Shown here: positions 1-9,061 of the stretch, piece after piece
How positions within the stretch are numbered: the stretch's first letter is position 1
How the letters are laid out: each line of letters starts with the position of its first letter
Origin: Cercophora sp. LCS_1
Lineage: Eukaryota > Ascomycota > Sordariomycetes > Sordariales > Lasiosphaeriaceae
Assembly (NCBI GenBank): GCA_036250225.1
Contig: JAPZLL010000067.1
Span: 62,001 to 126,000 of the forward strand
Direction: 5' to 3'
DNA length: 64,000 nucleotides
Program-made: the position numbers and the translations under genes
The notes under the pieces: generated by a model
Database searches by the model: none
Told to the model about the DNA's origin: nothing
What the model saw: only the letters and a program-made list of their open reading frames with translations

Positions 1-597
1 TCTCCGCTCCGCCGCGAAACAGATTGCGAATGATTCGTTACCAGTCGTCCGCGCATGTGCAGAGGTTCGAAACGGCAGGTTCGTTGGGTGGACTGTGCAG
101 GCGGGTAGGTATTCTCATGGAGCGCACTTGTGCAACACGGGAAGGAGCGCCTTGCGGTGTGCCCGATAACGGCCCCACACGAACCGGCACCGATGACGAG
201 CAAGATTGCGCCGAAGACGCAGGTTGGGGAAAGAACCTCCAGTGTAGCGTTTCAGCGGAAAGTCTCAACATCTCAACGGGTCAACGGCAACTCCTCGGCC
301 AGCGGGCCGAACGTCCGCACACATCGTTGCAACCGCTGAGAGTCAGGAGTCACCGCCGATGGACTTCCTAACGTCGACTGCCGCCTCTGGTGAGGTGGAC
401 CTTAGTCTAGACTTTGGGGACATCGTTCTTTGCATCCTTCCTCGCGCCTTGTTCCTACCCCTTGTCGGGTCCAAATGGGCACTTGCGAAGTCGCCGAGAC
501 CGACGACAGCCAAAGTCAAACGATGCATCTGGGCAGCACCCGAACGCAAGGCAACCTCGATCTGCGGCTCTACTTGATTCAAGAAATTCTCACCACA
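1..597. other. No supported gene
   Basis: Open frames here are short, overlap on both strands and show no family motif. The stretch may hold more of the decayed ABC transporter that becomes recognisable from about 598, or unrelated intergenic DNA. Confidence 0.4.
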
Positions 598-2781
598 TGC
601 AGGTGTTTCTTCTGGTGCTTGTCGCCCTTCATCTTGCGTCGCTCATCCTGCATGCAAGAAGGCCCTTTTCGACTCTCTCGAGGGCCAAGTCTCAGTCTTG
701 GCATGCTCCCAGTAACTCGTTTCCGGAATTCTTCTCTTGCTGAGATACTCGGTCACGCGCAAACGCTCCCATTTATTTGAGCTGCTCATCCTCATTTTCG
801 CTGTGTGCGACATCTTCAGAGCCCACACAGGATGGAGACTCTCGTCGGCGACGGGCTTTGCCTCCCGGGAATCTGTCATCGCGATCCTTGAGACAGCAGC
901 GACGGGCACGTAAGGTTTACTGCTCATGGCCGCTTCCTGGTTCTCGACGCCCTCTGATCACGCATACGTTGGCATTGTGGCCAAGGAATCCAACGCCCGC
1001 ATCCTCAGCCTCTTGAGTCTCAATTGGCTCAACCCTCTCCTGTCGCATGGCCTCAGGAACCGACTCAAGCAGCAAGATCTAGAAACGTCGAAAGTGCATC
1101 ACAATGCTGTCTTCTCACCCCCATATGATGGAGGTAATATACCTCCTTCAGCAAAGGGTGCAACGGGCAGTCTTCTTCGGCAATTGATGCGACAACAGCC
1201 AGTCAAAGTTCAGCTTCTCTTCTTGGCTTCAGGCGTCTTGTCCATCTTGACGGCGGCCATTACCCTGTGCCAACCGCTCATCATCGGTGGCCTGGTCAGT
1301 TATCTCCAAGGCGATCAACACCCGTCTGTTGGGGCTTGGTTGGTAGTTGCTCTGTTCCTCGCGTAGGTCCCAGACTCCTGAGTCTGTTCGTGCCCTGCAC
1401 ATTTGCGGCCCTCTGGTATGCTCGAATCCCAGGATCCCGACTGAGGTTTTAAAACAAAATCATTGACAAAGCGTAGGATTTTCTACTTGCGGATGATTCC
1501 GTCTTCTGCGCCTGGGCTATACGAGAATATGATACAAACCTTGCTACGATGCGTCTACTCGACCAGGTAACTTCTTCTCTGACATTTTGCCCAGGGCTCC
1601 CACATCCTTCATCGAATCCCACAGCGCTGAGATTCTCAACCGGTATGTGCAAGTATCCTCGCCCCAGCTTTGCAACCTCTAACGCAGGTGATCCAAAGGT
1701 TTAAACAAGATGTGGATGTCATTGATCTTGAGCTTCCACAGTCCTTTGGGAACATAGTCTTTGCCTCGATGTTCGCCTTCTCATCGGTCATTGTATTGGC
1801 CATAAGCTCGCCGTACACACTCGTCAGTCTTTCTGCATCGATTGTCCTTCTCTGGCTTATTGGCAAGCAATACGCAGCGACATCGTCGCAACTTCGCACT
1901 CTCCAGATCGCAGCACAGACCCCCATGGTCGAGTTCCTCCGAGCTAGGTTTGGCGGAAGATGCACGATTCGGGCCTTTGGCTTCCAGCAGGAGACTTACA
2001 CAACACTTGTAGATCGGATGAACTAAGCTCAGAAGTCGGGATATCTCTTTCGCTCTCTTCAGACATGGCTAACACTAATGCTCGATCTCATCGCTACCGG
2101 TGTCGCTGCCACGCTCGCAGCATTGCTTGCCGGGCTCAAGTCACGGACGAACGTCGGATGGGCTGGTGTCGCACTGGTGAATACGATTGCGTTGAGCGCA
2201 GAGTTGGGGCTGTTGGTACATTGGATGACATTCGAGGTTTCTCTGGTAGCCATCCAACGCATCCAGGAGTTCACGACGTCGACGCCTGCAGAGGATGATG
2301 GACGCCCGGGAGGTCAACCCGCAGATGACTGGCTCCGAGCCCTCTCATCCGCGAGAGACTTGTTGGGATTCCTCAGTTTAGCGTGGCCAACGGCCTCGCC
2401 ACTCTCCGACGCAATCTTGATCCAAGTGGTACTCGCTCAGACGCGGAGATTCGTGCGGATGTTCAAGGGGCGGACTTTGACCACGATCGAATCTGGGAGA
2501 TGTGTGAGTTCTTACAGGGATGGCGGTGGAGATTGGGCATTGTGTGGATGCTGTTGAGGAAGGGAAAAGTGTGGGTATTTGATGGGGCTACCAGTGGCAT
2601 GGATAAGACGACTCATGAGAGGATGATGGATGTTATCTTTGAAGCTGTGGGAAGCGGTACGGTGCTGTTCGTGACACATCATGTTGAGAACTTGGGAATG
2701 TTTGATCGGATCTTGGAAGTCAAAAAGGGGGCTGTTGTTGATATGGTGAGATATGGTGGAGGTGAAACCAAGGTCATGTAG
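598..2781 (+). pseudogene. Decayed ABCC-type (MRP-like) multidrug ABC transporter
   Basis: Fragments of one full-size ABC exporter lie in order but in different frames. At 598-910 there is N-terminal membrane-domain sequence (MQVFLLVLVALHLASLIL, then LFELLILIFAVCDIFRAHTGW) ending in a stop. At 926-1366 comes the linker and start of TMD1, with a typical LSLNWLNPLLSHGL motif, also stopped. At 1670-2026 and 2078-2290 are TMD2 pieces (FLRARFGGRCTIRAFGFQQ, then TFEVSLVAIQRIQEF). At 2560-2781 is the end of NBD2: Walker B and D-loop (VWVFDGATSGMD) and the H-loop region (VLFVTHHVEN). NBD1, most of TMD1 and the NBD2 Walker A are absent. Family members are near 1,450 residues (about 4.4 kb), so roughly half the gene is gone and the rest is frameshifted. 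No transport function is expected. Confidence 0.8.
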
Positions 2782-2883
2782 TTTTGTAGGTGTAGTAGCT
2801 ATTTGGTTGATAGAACGTACTTGCACGGACTCTCTTCATGAACCATGAAATTTTGGATGATCCAAGGCTCCCCATGATCCTCA

Positions 2884-5091
2884 TTAGGCGATACAGAACA
2901 ACTGTCGCCTGCCCATTTCCGCCAAACGCCTACCCTGCTTGCCCGCTTGCCCAAATCCATGCAGATAAGCCTCCCCAACAAGGGTGCAAAAATCATCACT
3001 GTCCCCACAAGGCCTGAGCAGATACGGCGTCCTGGCCCCCCCAAAAATAACGACAACATCCCCCTTTTTAGTTCCCTCTGGTACCAAAAGCATGAAGCCG
3101 TCCTTCGACAAAGCAAACTGTCTCCCTGCTGCGCGCCGAGCGATAGTGTTCCTGGTAAACAACGTAGACCGTCTCACCCGATCAGCCGTCGTATCGTTCA
3201 TCTCTGCAAAGCCCTGAATCTCGATACGTAGCTGGTCATTGATATCCGCGCGAACCGTCTGCATCCGTTGTCGCGCTTCGGCAGTTGAATCTTCGAGGTT
3301 AATGCCACTGTTCTTAAGTCGGAGCGTGCGTGCTTCGCGGTGAAGCTCGGCTCGCCATGCCGTCACATTCTCGTCTTGGTTTAGATTTGCGAGGTCGGCC
3401 GTGATTTGCAGGAAGAGGAGGCAGGTGCCTATTGTGGCGAGGGTTCCGGGCGATGCTGGCGATGACGCGTCGTGATCGGCTATGACGGTGCGGAGGATGG
3501 CCTCGAGGAGGGACTGGCCTGCTGTTAGGCGGTAGGACTCAGATGAATGACCAATATTTTCGTAGAGCGCAAGAGTTTGGGTGTGAAGAGTGCAGAGCCA
3601 TAACAATATTCTGGTGAAGAAGTTTTGGATATCTGTCTCTGTTGATGCCTGGGTAAGGATTTGGTTGAAGAGCGCCATCTGAGCGGGATCGATATGGCCG
3701 CCGCCCAGCGAGATGAAGGGGTTGTTGGCGTCAACATACTCTAGCGTAGTGAGCCTGATTCCATTGATGATGAGGGTGTCTTCGCTCCGCTCTCGGGGGA
3801 TCCTGGGAGGAACACTGTAACCAGTTGTGTATGGACACTCTGCGTCTCCGAGGGGCTTTAACTTGGGCATTACATCCAAGTCTGGGACCCAGCTTGGCCA
3901 GCCGTCGCGCCGCCCCTCGTTATTCAGGCCTGCCATTGCGAGGAGTTTGTAGCGGTTTGCGCCCGTCATGTTTTTCAAGCAATATCTTGTCACGCCTATG
4001 AACAGCTTCCGATCGTCGCTGGCGTCTTTGTCGCTTATATTATTGAGCGCGTCCGCATGCATGCCTGCACCGATCCCAGCCAACGCGTTGACTTTGTCAA
4101 CCGCATATGTCGCATTTGACTGCACGCATTCCATCAGGATATCAGGCACGCTTGGCATCTGGCCAGCTGCATACAACTCGCGAAAACACGCAAGTCGCAC
4201 AATGAGATCGATGCCTGTTCGGAACTTGGCCATTCGTTCAGCACCGACCCATCCGCCGACGTTCAGGAGCGGTGGTGTATTAGTGGGCTTGAATGCCTTG
4301 ATGAGGTTCCCGAGGAGAGTGAAATCGATCTCTTTGCCGCCGTATCGAATCGTGACTGCCTTGCCGACGACGATCTCTTGGATGATCCACGCGCGCTGCC
4401 AAAAGCAGCTCGAAACGAGACCGAGGAAGGCGGACCAGCGGTCTCGCTCGTGGGGCAGATCGCCTTCCATACCGATGAACTGCTGTCCCTGAGGGAGGCG
4501 CATGACGGTTGGTAGGACCTTCGCAACCAGTAGGTACACTGAGAGCCAATCAAGGAACTCGGCAGCGAGAGGTAGGTGTGTCGGTTCTGTTTCAAAGGGC
4601 GGTGGGAAGGCAAGGACACGAGTAGCATGCGAGTAGACTGTTGTCATGAGGCGAATTTGCTGCTTCTGTTCGTCTTCGCTGGTTTGGTTGATGCAGATCG
4701 AGTCGATCCAGACATACCGCTCCTTCACGGTGCCTAAGATGAGCTGCTGCAGGATTCCGTGCATGTTTGAACTGATGGGGAGGTTTGCGCCCGAAATTGT
4801 CAGCGTGCAGGTTCCGGGCGCGTCCCACCTCCAGGAGATGGCTTCATAATCCTGGACCGGCCGGCCTTCTCGGGTACACCTGACTGTGGCAAGGGAGAAG
4901 GAGATGGCATTTGTGGCGGCATCGCGCTGGATGTGCAGCAGGCGGATGGATTTGTCGGGTTCGGCAAGGGGTGTATGAGTGTAGAGGGGTGAAGATGGTT
5001 GTATGTTTCGGAGGGGTTGAGTCGAGGCCATTGCTGCTCGTTGCTTGGAACGTGTCTTCCTGTGGTTTTCCGGTTGCAATGAGAGGGTCAT
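2884..5091 (-). CDS. HET domain protein 1 (heterokaryon incompatibility family)
   Basis: One uninterrupted frame of 735 residues. The three HET-domain blocks are present: DYEAISWRWD near residues 81-90, YVWIDSICINQ near 126-136 followed by the QQIRLMTTVYSHA helix, and WQRAWIIQEI near 231-240. The C-terminus has the usual HET-protein tail, in which a glycine-aspartate segment (KKGDVVVIFGGARTPYLLRP) precedes LVGEAYLHGF. HET proteins trigger cell death when incompatible hyphae fuse; the partner or trigger cannot be read from sequence. The WLG motif that normally follows the second block is replaced by a proline-rich FPPPFE, which is unusual. The first Met opens at 5091; an in-frame Met at 5031 (MASTQPL) is an equally plausible start. 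The gene faces the ABC remnant tail to tail. Confidence 0.9.
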   Translation of the reverse strand: MTLSLQPENHRKTRSKQRAAMASTQPLRNIQPSSPLYTHTPLAEPDKSIRLLHIQRDAATNAISFSLATVRCTREGRPVQDYEAISWRWDAPGTCTLTISGANLPISSNMHGILQQLILGTVKERYVWIDSICINQTSEDEQKQQIRLMTTVYSHATRVLAFPPPFETEPTHLPLAAEFLDWLSVYLLVAKVLPTVMRLPQGQQFIGMEGDLPHERDRWSAFLGLVSSCFWQRAWIIQEIVVGKAVTIRYGGKEIDFTLLGNLIKAFKPTNTPPLLNVGGWVGAERMAKFRTGIDLIVRLACFRELYAAGQMPSVPDILMECVQSNATYAVDKVNALAGIGAGMHADALNNISDKDASDDRKLFIGVTRYCLKNMTGANRYKLLAMAGLNNEGRRDGWPSWVPDLDVMPKLKPLGDAECPYTTGYSVPPRIPRERSEDTLIINGIRLTTLEYVDANNPFISLGGGHIDPAQMALFNQILTQASTETDIQNFFTRILLWLCTLHTQTLALYENIGHSSESYRLTAGQSLLEAILRTVIADHDASSPASPGTLATIGTCLLFLQITADLANLNQDENVTAWRAELHREARTLRLKNSGINLEDSTAEARQRMQTVRADINDQLRIEIQGFAEMNDTTADRVRRSTLFTRNTIARRAAGRQFALSKDGFMLLVPEGTKKGDVVVIFGGARTPYLLRPCGDSDDFCTLVGEAYLHGFGQAGKQGRRLAEMGRRQLFCIA

Positions 5092-5345
5092 GGTGTTGGA
5101 GGAGAAATTTTGGTAGAGAAATGGTCGGGAGACCCGAAGTCACATCGAAGGGCCGAGACCGTAGGTGGCTTGCTCAGCCGCTCAGGGGCTTGCATATATC
5201 ACACGGAGCGACCCAATGAAGGCACAGAACGACCGGATATGCTTCACAGCTTCAGCCACTGTGTCGCAGATTCTCTCCTTCCCTAAACATCAACCAGTCA
5301 GTCCAATCACCACCAGGCCGCCGACATCACGACGCTCTCCCCGCC

Positions 5346-5962
5346 GTGTTTGAGTCTAGATTCAAATCCCAATTAGAAGGGGCTTTATGGCTTAACAAAA
5401 ACCCAGGCTTCGACCTCGAAACATCGCTCTATGGGCCTGGAACTCTGTGGACATGGTACCTGCAGTTCGTGTGCGTCGTGCTCAACCGATCGGCCGCCCC
5501 GATCCCCTCGTCGGCGTTGTGGGTTTCGTTTGGGCTGTTGTCCGGTTTGTTGCTTCGTGTATCGTCAGCGCAGCCGGGATGCTTGGGCCAACAACCCCAT
5601 CACACATCATCGTTGAACAGGCCTCGTTAGATTGGGACACCTTCAAAGGCTTGGCTGGATTTACGGTTATCTCGCCGTGGTTGACTTGGTGATGGGGACC
5701 CATTTCATCTATGATGTTATTTCTTGCATGCTCTGCGGTGAAAGAGGCTCGGGAGACTGCGTCTAGTTTATGGCTCAGCGACGTGGGTGTTGGCATATCG
5801 GCAATAGATCAGACTCTCGCACTTTGCAGTGGCATCATCTCGGTCTTGTTTTCAGTTTACACGGTTTTCGGGAAGGCACTGTGGCCAGGGTTCGGAAGGG
5901 CCTGGCAATTGGTGAAGAGAACTTCGGGTTTAATACTGACGGTATCTGTATATAGCCCCTGA
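5346..5962 (+). pseudogene. Remnant of a fungal multi-pass membrane protein (unnamed family)
   Basis: Three overlapping or abutting frames (5346-5630, 5447-5692, 5711-5962) each carry hydrophobic stretches but no single long frame. The first begins with GFDLETSLYGPGTLWTWYL, which resembles a conserved N-terminal signature of an orphan family of fungal membrane proteins (xFDxETxLYGPGTxxxWYL), recognised from memory only. The last frame has two hydrophobic helices around SVYTVFGKALWPGF. The frame changes and a stop at 5690 suggest a decayed gene; unrecognised introns are the alternative. Confidence 0.4.
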
Positions 5963-6104
5963 AAGCGGCTTTAGATGGAATCCCCTACTTAATTGTTCTA
6001 CAGTCTCTATCAGGTGTGGACGCCTGGATGGAGGTAGACTTGGCTTGTTGCTGACACCTCCCTTGGCGTCACGATCATTGCTTTCTCCGGCCCCGCTCCA
6101 CAGC

Positions 6105-6112
6105 TATAAAAG
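6105..6112 (+). promoter_or_regulatory. TATA box of the con-6-like gene
   Basis: A perfect TATAAAAG lies 70 bases upstream of the ATG at 6182, followed by a pyrimidine/CA-rich leader (6113-6181). Strong TATA boxes are typical of highly induced fungal genes such as conidiation genes. Confidence 0.6.
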
Positions 6113-6181
6113 GACACTGCTAGTCTCCATCATCCTCGGCCTCACACGAAAGCATCATTCAACCAAAGTCAACCAACCAAC

Positions 6182-6449
6182 ATGCCAGGGCCTCAAAATC
6201 GCCACGCCGCCCGCGACACCAAGGGAGATGCTGCCCTCGAGGGCATGCATGACACACCTGAGGAGCGCAGCAACCAGGCCCGTAGTCACAAGGCCAACCT
6301 GAGCAATCCGAGTACGTAATTCCCTGACGAACGCCGATCCAATGACCGCGGGTGCGAGGATTGCCGACGTGAAATCCAAGGAAAACTGAAAGAAGAAGCT
6401 GGAGGAGTTGGGAGGGGAGGACGCATTCTTCAGCAAAGACCAGAAGTAG
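6182..6449 (+). pseudogene. Con-6-like conidiation protein gene, probably inactivated
   Basis: Exon 1 (6182-6311) encodes MPGPQNRHAARDTKG..., ending RSHKANLSNP, which matches the repeated unit of conidiation-specific protein 6 (about xGxKAxLxNPNxSxEAKxxxxxxLEE). It stops at a good donor, A|GTACGT. Downstream, 6371-6449 reads VKSKEN, then TGA (6387-6389), then KKKLEELGGEDAFFSKDQ and a stop, which is the expected second half of the unit. No AG acceptor between them joins the two halves in frame without meeting a stop, and the TGA sits where family members usually have a residue such as Ser, Ala or Gln. The protein would be about 70 residues, hydrophilic and cytosolic. The promoter looks intact, so decay may be recent; a sequencing error is the alternative. 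Confidence 0.6.
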
Positions 6450-7893
6450 ACGTGTGAAAACCAATATATCTCGGTCAACCCTCAATATTACTCCGTGTCC
6501 TGGTGATCTCGCGATTTGTTGTCAGGGTTCTTTTCTGTCTCCTCTTGCGATCATCTTACTTTCAAGCTTTGCCTGTCTTTGCCCTGTCCACGTCACAAGT
6601 GTCCGCAGTTGTTGTAAGTGTGGCAACAGGGGGCACAGAAACCCACTGCCTGCTGAATATTCCTCCTGACGCCGCGACGCCCAGTATTCCGGCTTTGGTG
6701 AAGTGACGCGTTAAAGCTTTCAGGTTGTCCCAACAACGAATGACTGTGGTCCGATGCTCTAATGTGACTCTTTCCTAACACGGCCGTTACCCCGACGCGC
6801 CTCGTGCATTGCGTGGACGGGTCCCTGGCAAAAGAGGCAAGGCGTTGCTCGTCTGCTAGACGAGACGGCGAATGTGTGGCACAGTAATCGAGACGAACGG
6901 TTCCACTGCATTCCCGTTGGATACCCATTTCCTGAGGCTGGCGGAACGAGGAGGCGGGTGTTTGCTACGCCGCATCGTGCCGTCTTCTAGGCGATTCGCG
7001 GGCATCGCCCGGGTAGGGGGAGTCGTATTACCTGAGACGACACTGATTTGGTTGCCCGCTGATACGTGGGGCGTCACCCTTTCCCCTTTTCATTCTTGGT
7101 CGCTTTCACCCCTGAGTATTTATTTCGAAGTTAACTTGCGTTAGCACGTAGGAGGATGTTGTCATCTCCGCTTATCCAGTTGCCATGTAGTCTAATTGGA
7201 TAGCAGGGACCTCAAGGAAAACATTTTGTGTCGGATAGGGCAGGCTTGGAGACAAGAATGACGCTCGATGCCAGAAGAGGGTTAGAAACGAGACGGATTG
7301 AGCTGCCCAGGTGTGGGTGTTTTGAGGGTAGATGCCTAGGGACCTCCTCTCCACGCCTTACCCACCAGCTGAGCCTCGACCATTTCTTCAAGCTGTCCAA
7401 GGCGTCTAATCTCGTTAAATATATCCATCTTTGTCATTTGGGTCGCACTTGCAGGATGGGGCGTTCCGTGCCCTTGGGCCACGGCGGGTTCTCGCCAGCT
7501 CGCCTGTCACAGCGTCAACGCTCCCGGAAACCCGGACCACCTACGATCAGCGACGAGACCAATGAGAACTCTCAGCCCATCTTGAACTCGCTCGAGAGGC
7601 CCGCTCATCCATCTCCTGACGGCATCAGCCACAGGGTTGCGGCCACTCGTCTTCGTATCCAGGTTTGGACATCGCCCAACTGTTCATGCATCATGTCCCA
7701 CAAGCTGGAAAAAGGGGGTCATCCGTGACGCTGAAGCCGACCGGGACCCTCAGAGATAAGTATAAGAAGGACAATTTTCTTCTCCCAGAAAACATCTTTT
7801 CCATCCTCATCATCATCAACTCAGCACAGCATCCAGCTTCGCACATTCACAACAACTTCCAACCAAGCAACCAAGCACAGCCCAACCATCAAA
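6450..7893. other. Intergenic, no supported gene
   Basis: Short frames only, including one of 166 codons at 7228-7728 with no motif and no signal peptide. The final 130 bases before 7894 are a CA/CT-rich leader with AAGTATAAGAAGG near 7758-7770, probably the core promoter and 5'UTR of the secreted protein gene. Confidence 0.5.
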
Positions 7894-8242
7894 ATGGCTA
7901 AGTTCACTGCTATCCTCCTCGCCACCGTAGCTCTTGTTGCCGGCGTCCGCGCTGCCTGCCCTCCCAGCGGCTTCTTCTGTGGCTCCGAGCTCGTTGACGT
8001 TCACAAGTGTGAGTCTTGCCACATCCTATCCCCATTAATAATCGCACATTCTAATAAGGATCACAGGCATCACCTACGAAGAGCTCCGCCGCATCACTCC
8101 TCCCTTTGACGAGGTCACGACTGACATCTACCCCACCACCGAGACCGGCTTCGTTGGCATCCCGTCGACCAGCTGCAAGGCCACGGGCTGCCGCAACTCG
8201 AACCTCCAGGTCTCGCCTCCCCAGTACGCCCGCTGCTTCTAA
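7894..8242 (+). CDS. Small secreted 6-Cys protein (effector-like)
   Basis: Two exons (7894-8008 and 8067-8242) encode 96 residues. The 58-bp intron has donor GTGAGT, branch CTAAT and acceptor CACAG, and the Cys codon is split as T|GC. The N-terminus is a clear signal peptide (MAKFTAILLATVALVAGVRA), cleaved before ACPPSGFFCG. The mature chain has six cysteines in three pairs: two in the first ten residues, one at VHKC and three near the end (STSCKATGC and ARCF). Nothing identifies a known family. Size, secretion and even cysteine number are typical of fungal effector candidates, but function is unknown. The start context (TCAAAATGGC) is good. Confidence 0.85.
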
Positions 8243-8479
8243 GCGAAATCGACACACTTTTGCGGACAGACTCGATAGAGTAGACAAGAACATGGATACC
8301 TGCAAGGGTGAACAACTGGGGACGTGAACACGGGGGTTTTCATTTGTACCACAGATAGATCAATTCAGCTGGCCAGCTTTTTCTACTTTTGTGCCTGATG
8401 AAACCGTGATTGTAGAGAAAAGGCGAAGCTGACCAGCGACGCGTGGGGGATCTACCAGATTTTGGATGGGTTATAAGGT

Positions 8480-8505
8480 CTCCGTTAAAGCGCTCCGTTA
8501 AAGCG
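8480..8505. repeat. 13-bp tandem duplication
   Basis: The unit CTCCGTTAAAGCG occurs twice head to tail, 3' of the secreted protein gene. Confidence 0.85.
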
Positions 8506-8589
8506 CCCCATGAGACGGTGCGGTAACTTCAACATGTCAGCCAATTAAGGCCCAAGCGGCACCATGAAAGGAGACTTCCAACTTTAGGT

Positions 8590-8720
8590 TGTAGTACCAA
8601 TGCCCTTACCGTTACCCGTACCTTTTCCAATTGGCCCCGCACCACTTCCGGGCTCTATTCCTTTTCCCTTTCCCAAGTCCTTGCCTTTTCCAGTGCCCTT
8701 CCCGTCTCGAGTATCCTTGC
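8590..8720. repeat. Pyrimidine-rich degenerate minisatellite
   Basis: Irregular repeats of a CCCTTNCC / CCTTTTCC unit. Read on the minus strand they give a Gly-Lys-rich frame (8584-8808, 74 codons, with GKGTGKGKDLGKGKG). The frame lacks a signal peptide or any family motif, so I treat it as low-complexity DNA rather than a gene. Confidence 0.5.
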
Positions 8721-9061
8721 CCTGTCCATCATGGGATGGATGCTGAGCTGAACAGGAAATGCCCAGCTGATAAAATGGTGTTTCGGCTATTGTGAGCCGG
8801 GCAGCCAATGAAAACCCCCACGGTTCAAGCTTGTGTGCGATTGAGCGACCCGCCGCTGCCTTGTAGTTGAGCAGCCGACAAGGGTCCTCTGACAGCTAAG
8901 CCACTCTGCATCATTACCCCTCATTCTGTTTCATAACATCTTCAAACCGAACCCAACGCATGCACAGCGTTCCCTTGTGTAGGTATCCAGATATCCTCAA
9001 CCTCTCCGACTCGAGGCATTTCGGACCACGACCCTCAGCCAAGTGGGACGGACATATCAAC

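Noticed and set aside
8584..8808. Gly/Lys-repeat minus-strand frame as a small basic protein
   Set aside because: The repeat is better explained as degenerate pyrimidine-rich DNA; there is no signal or start context.
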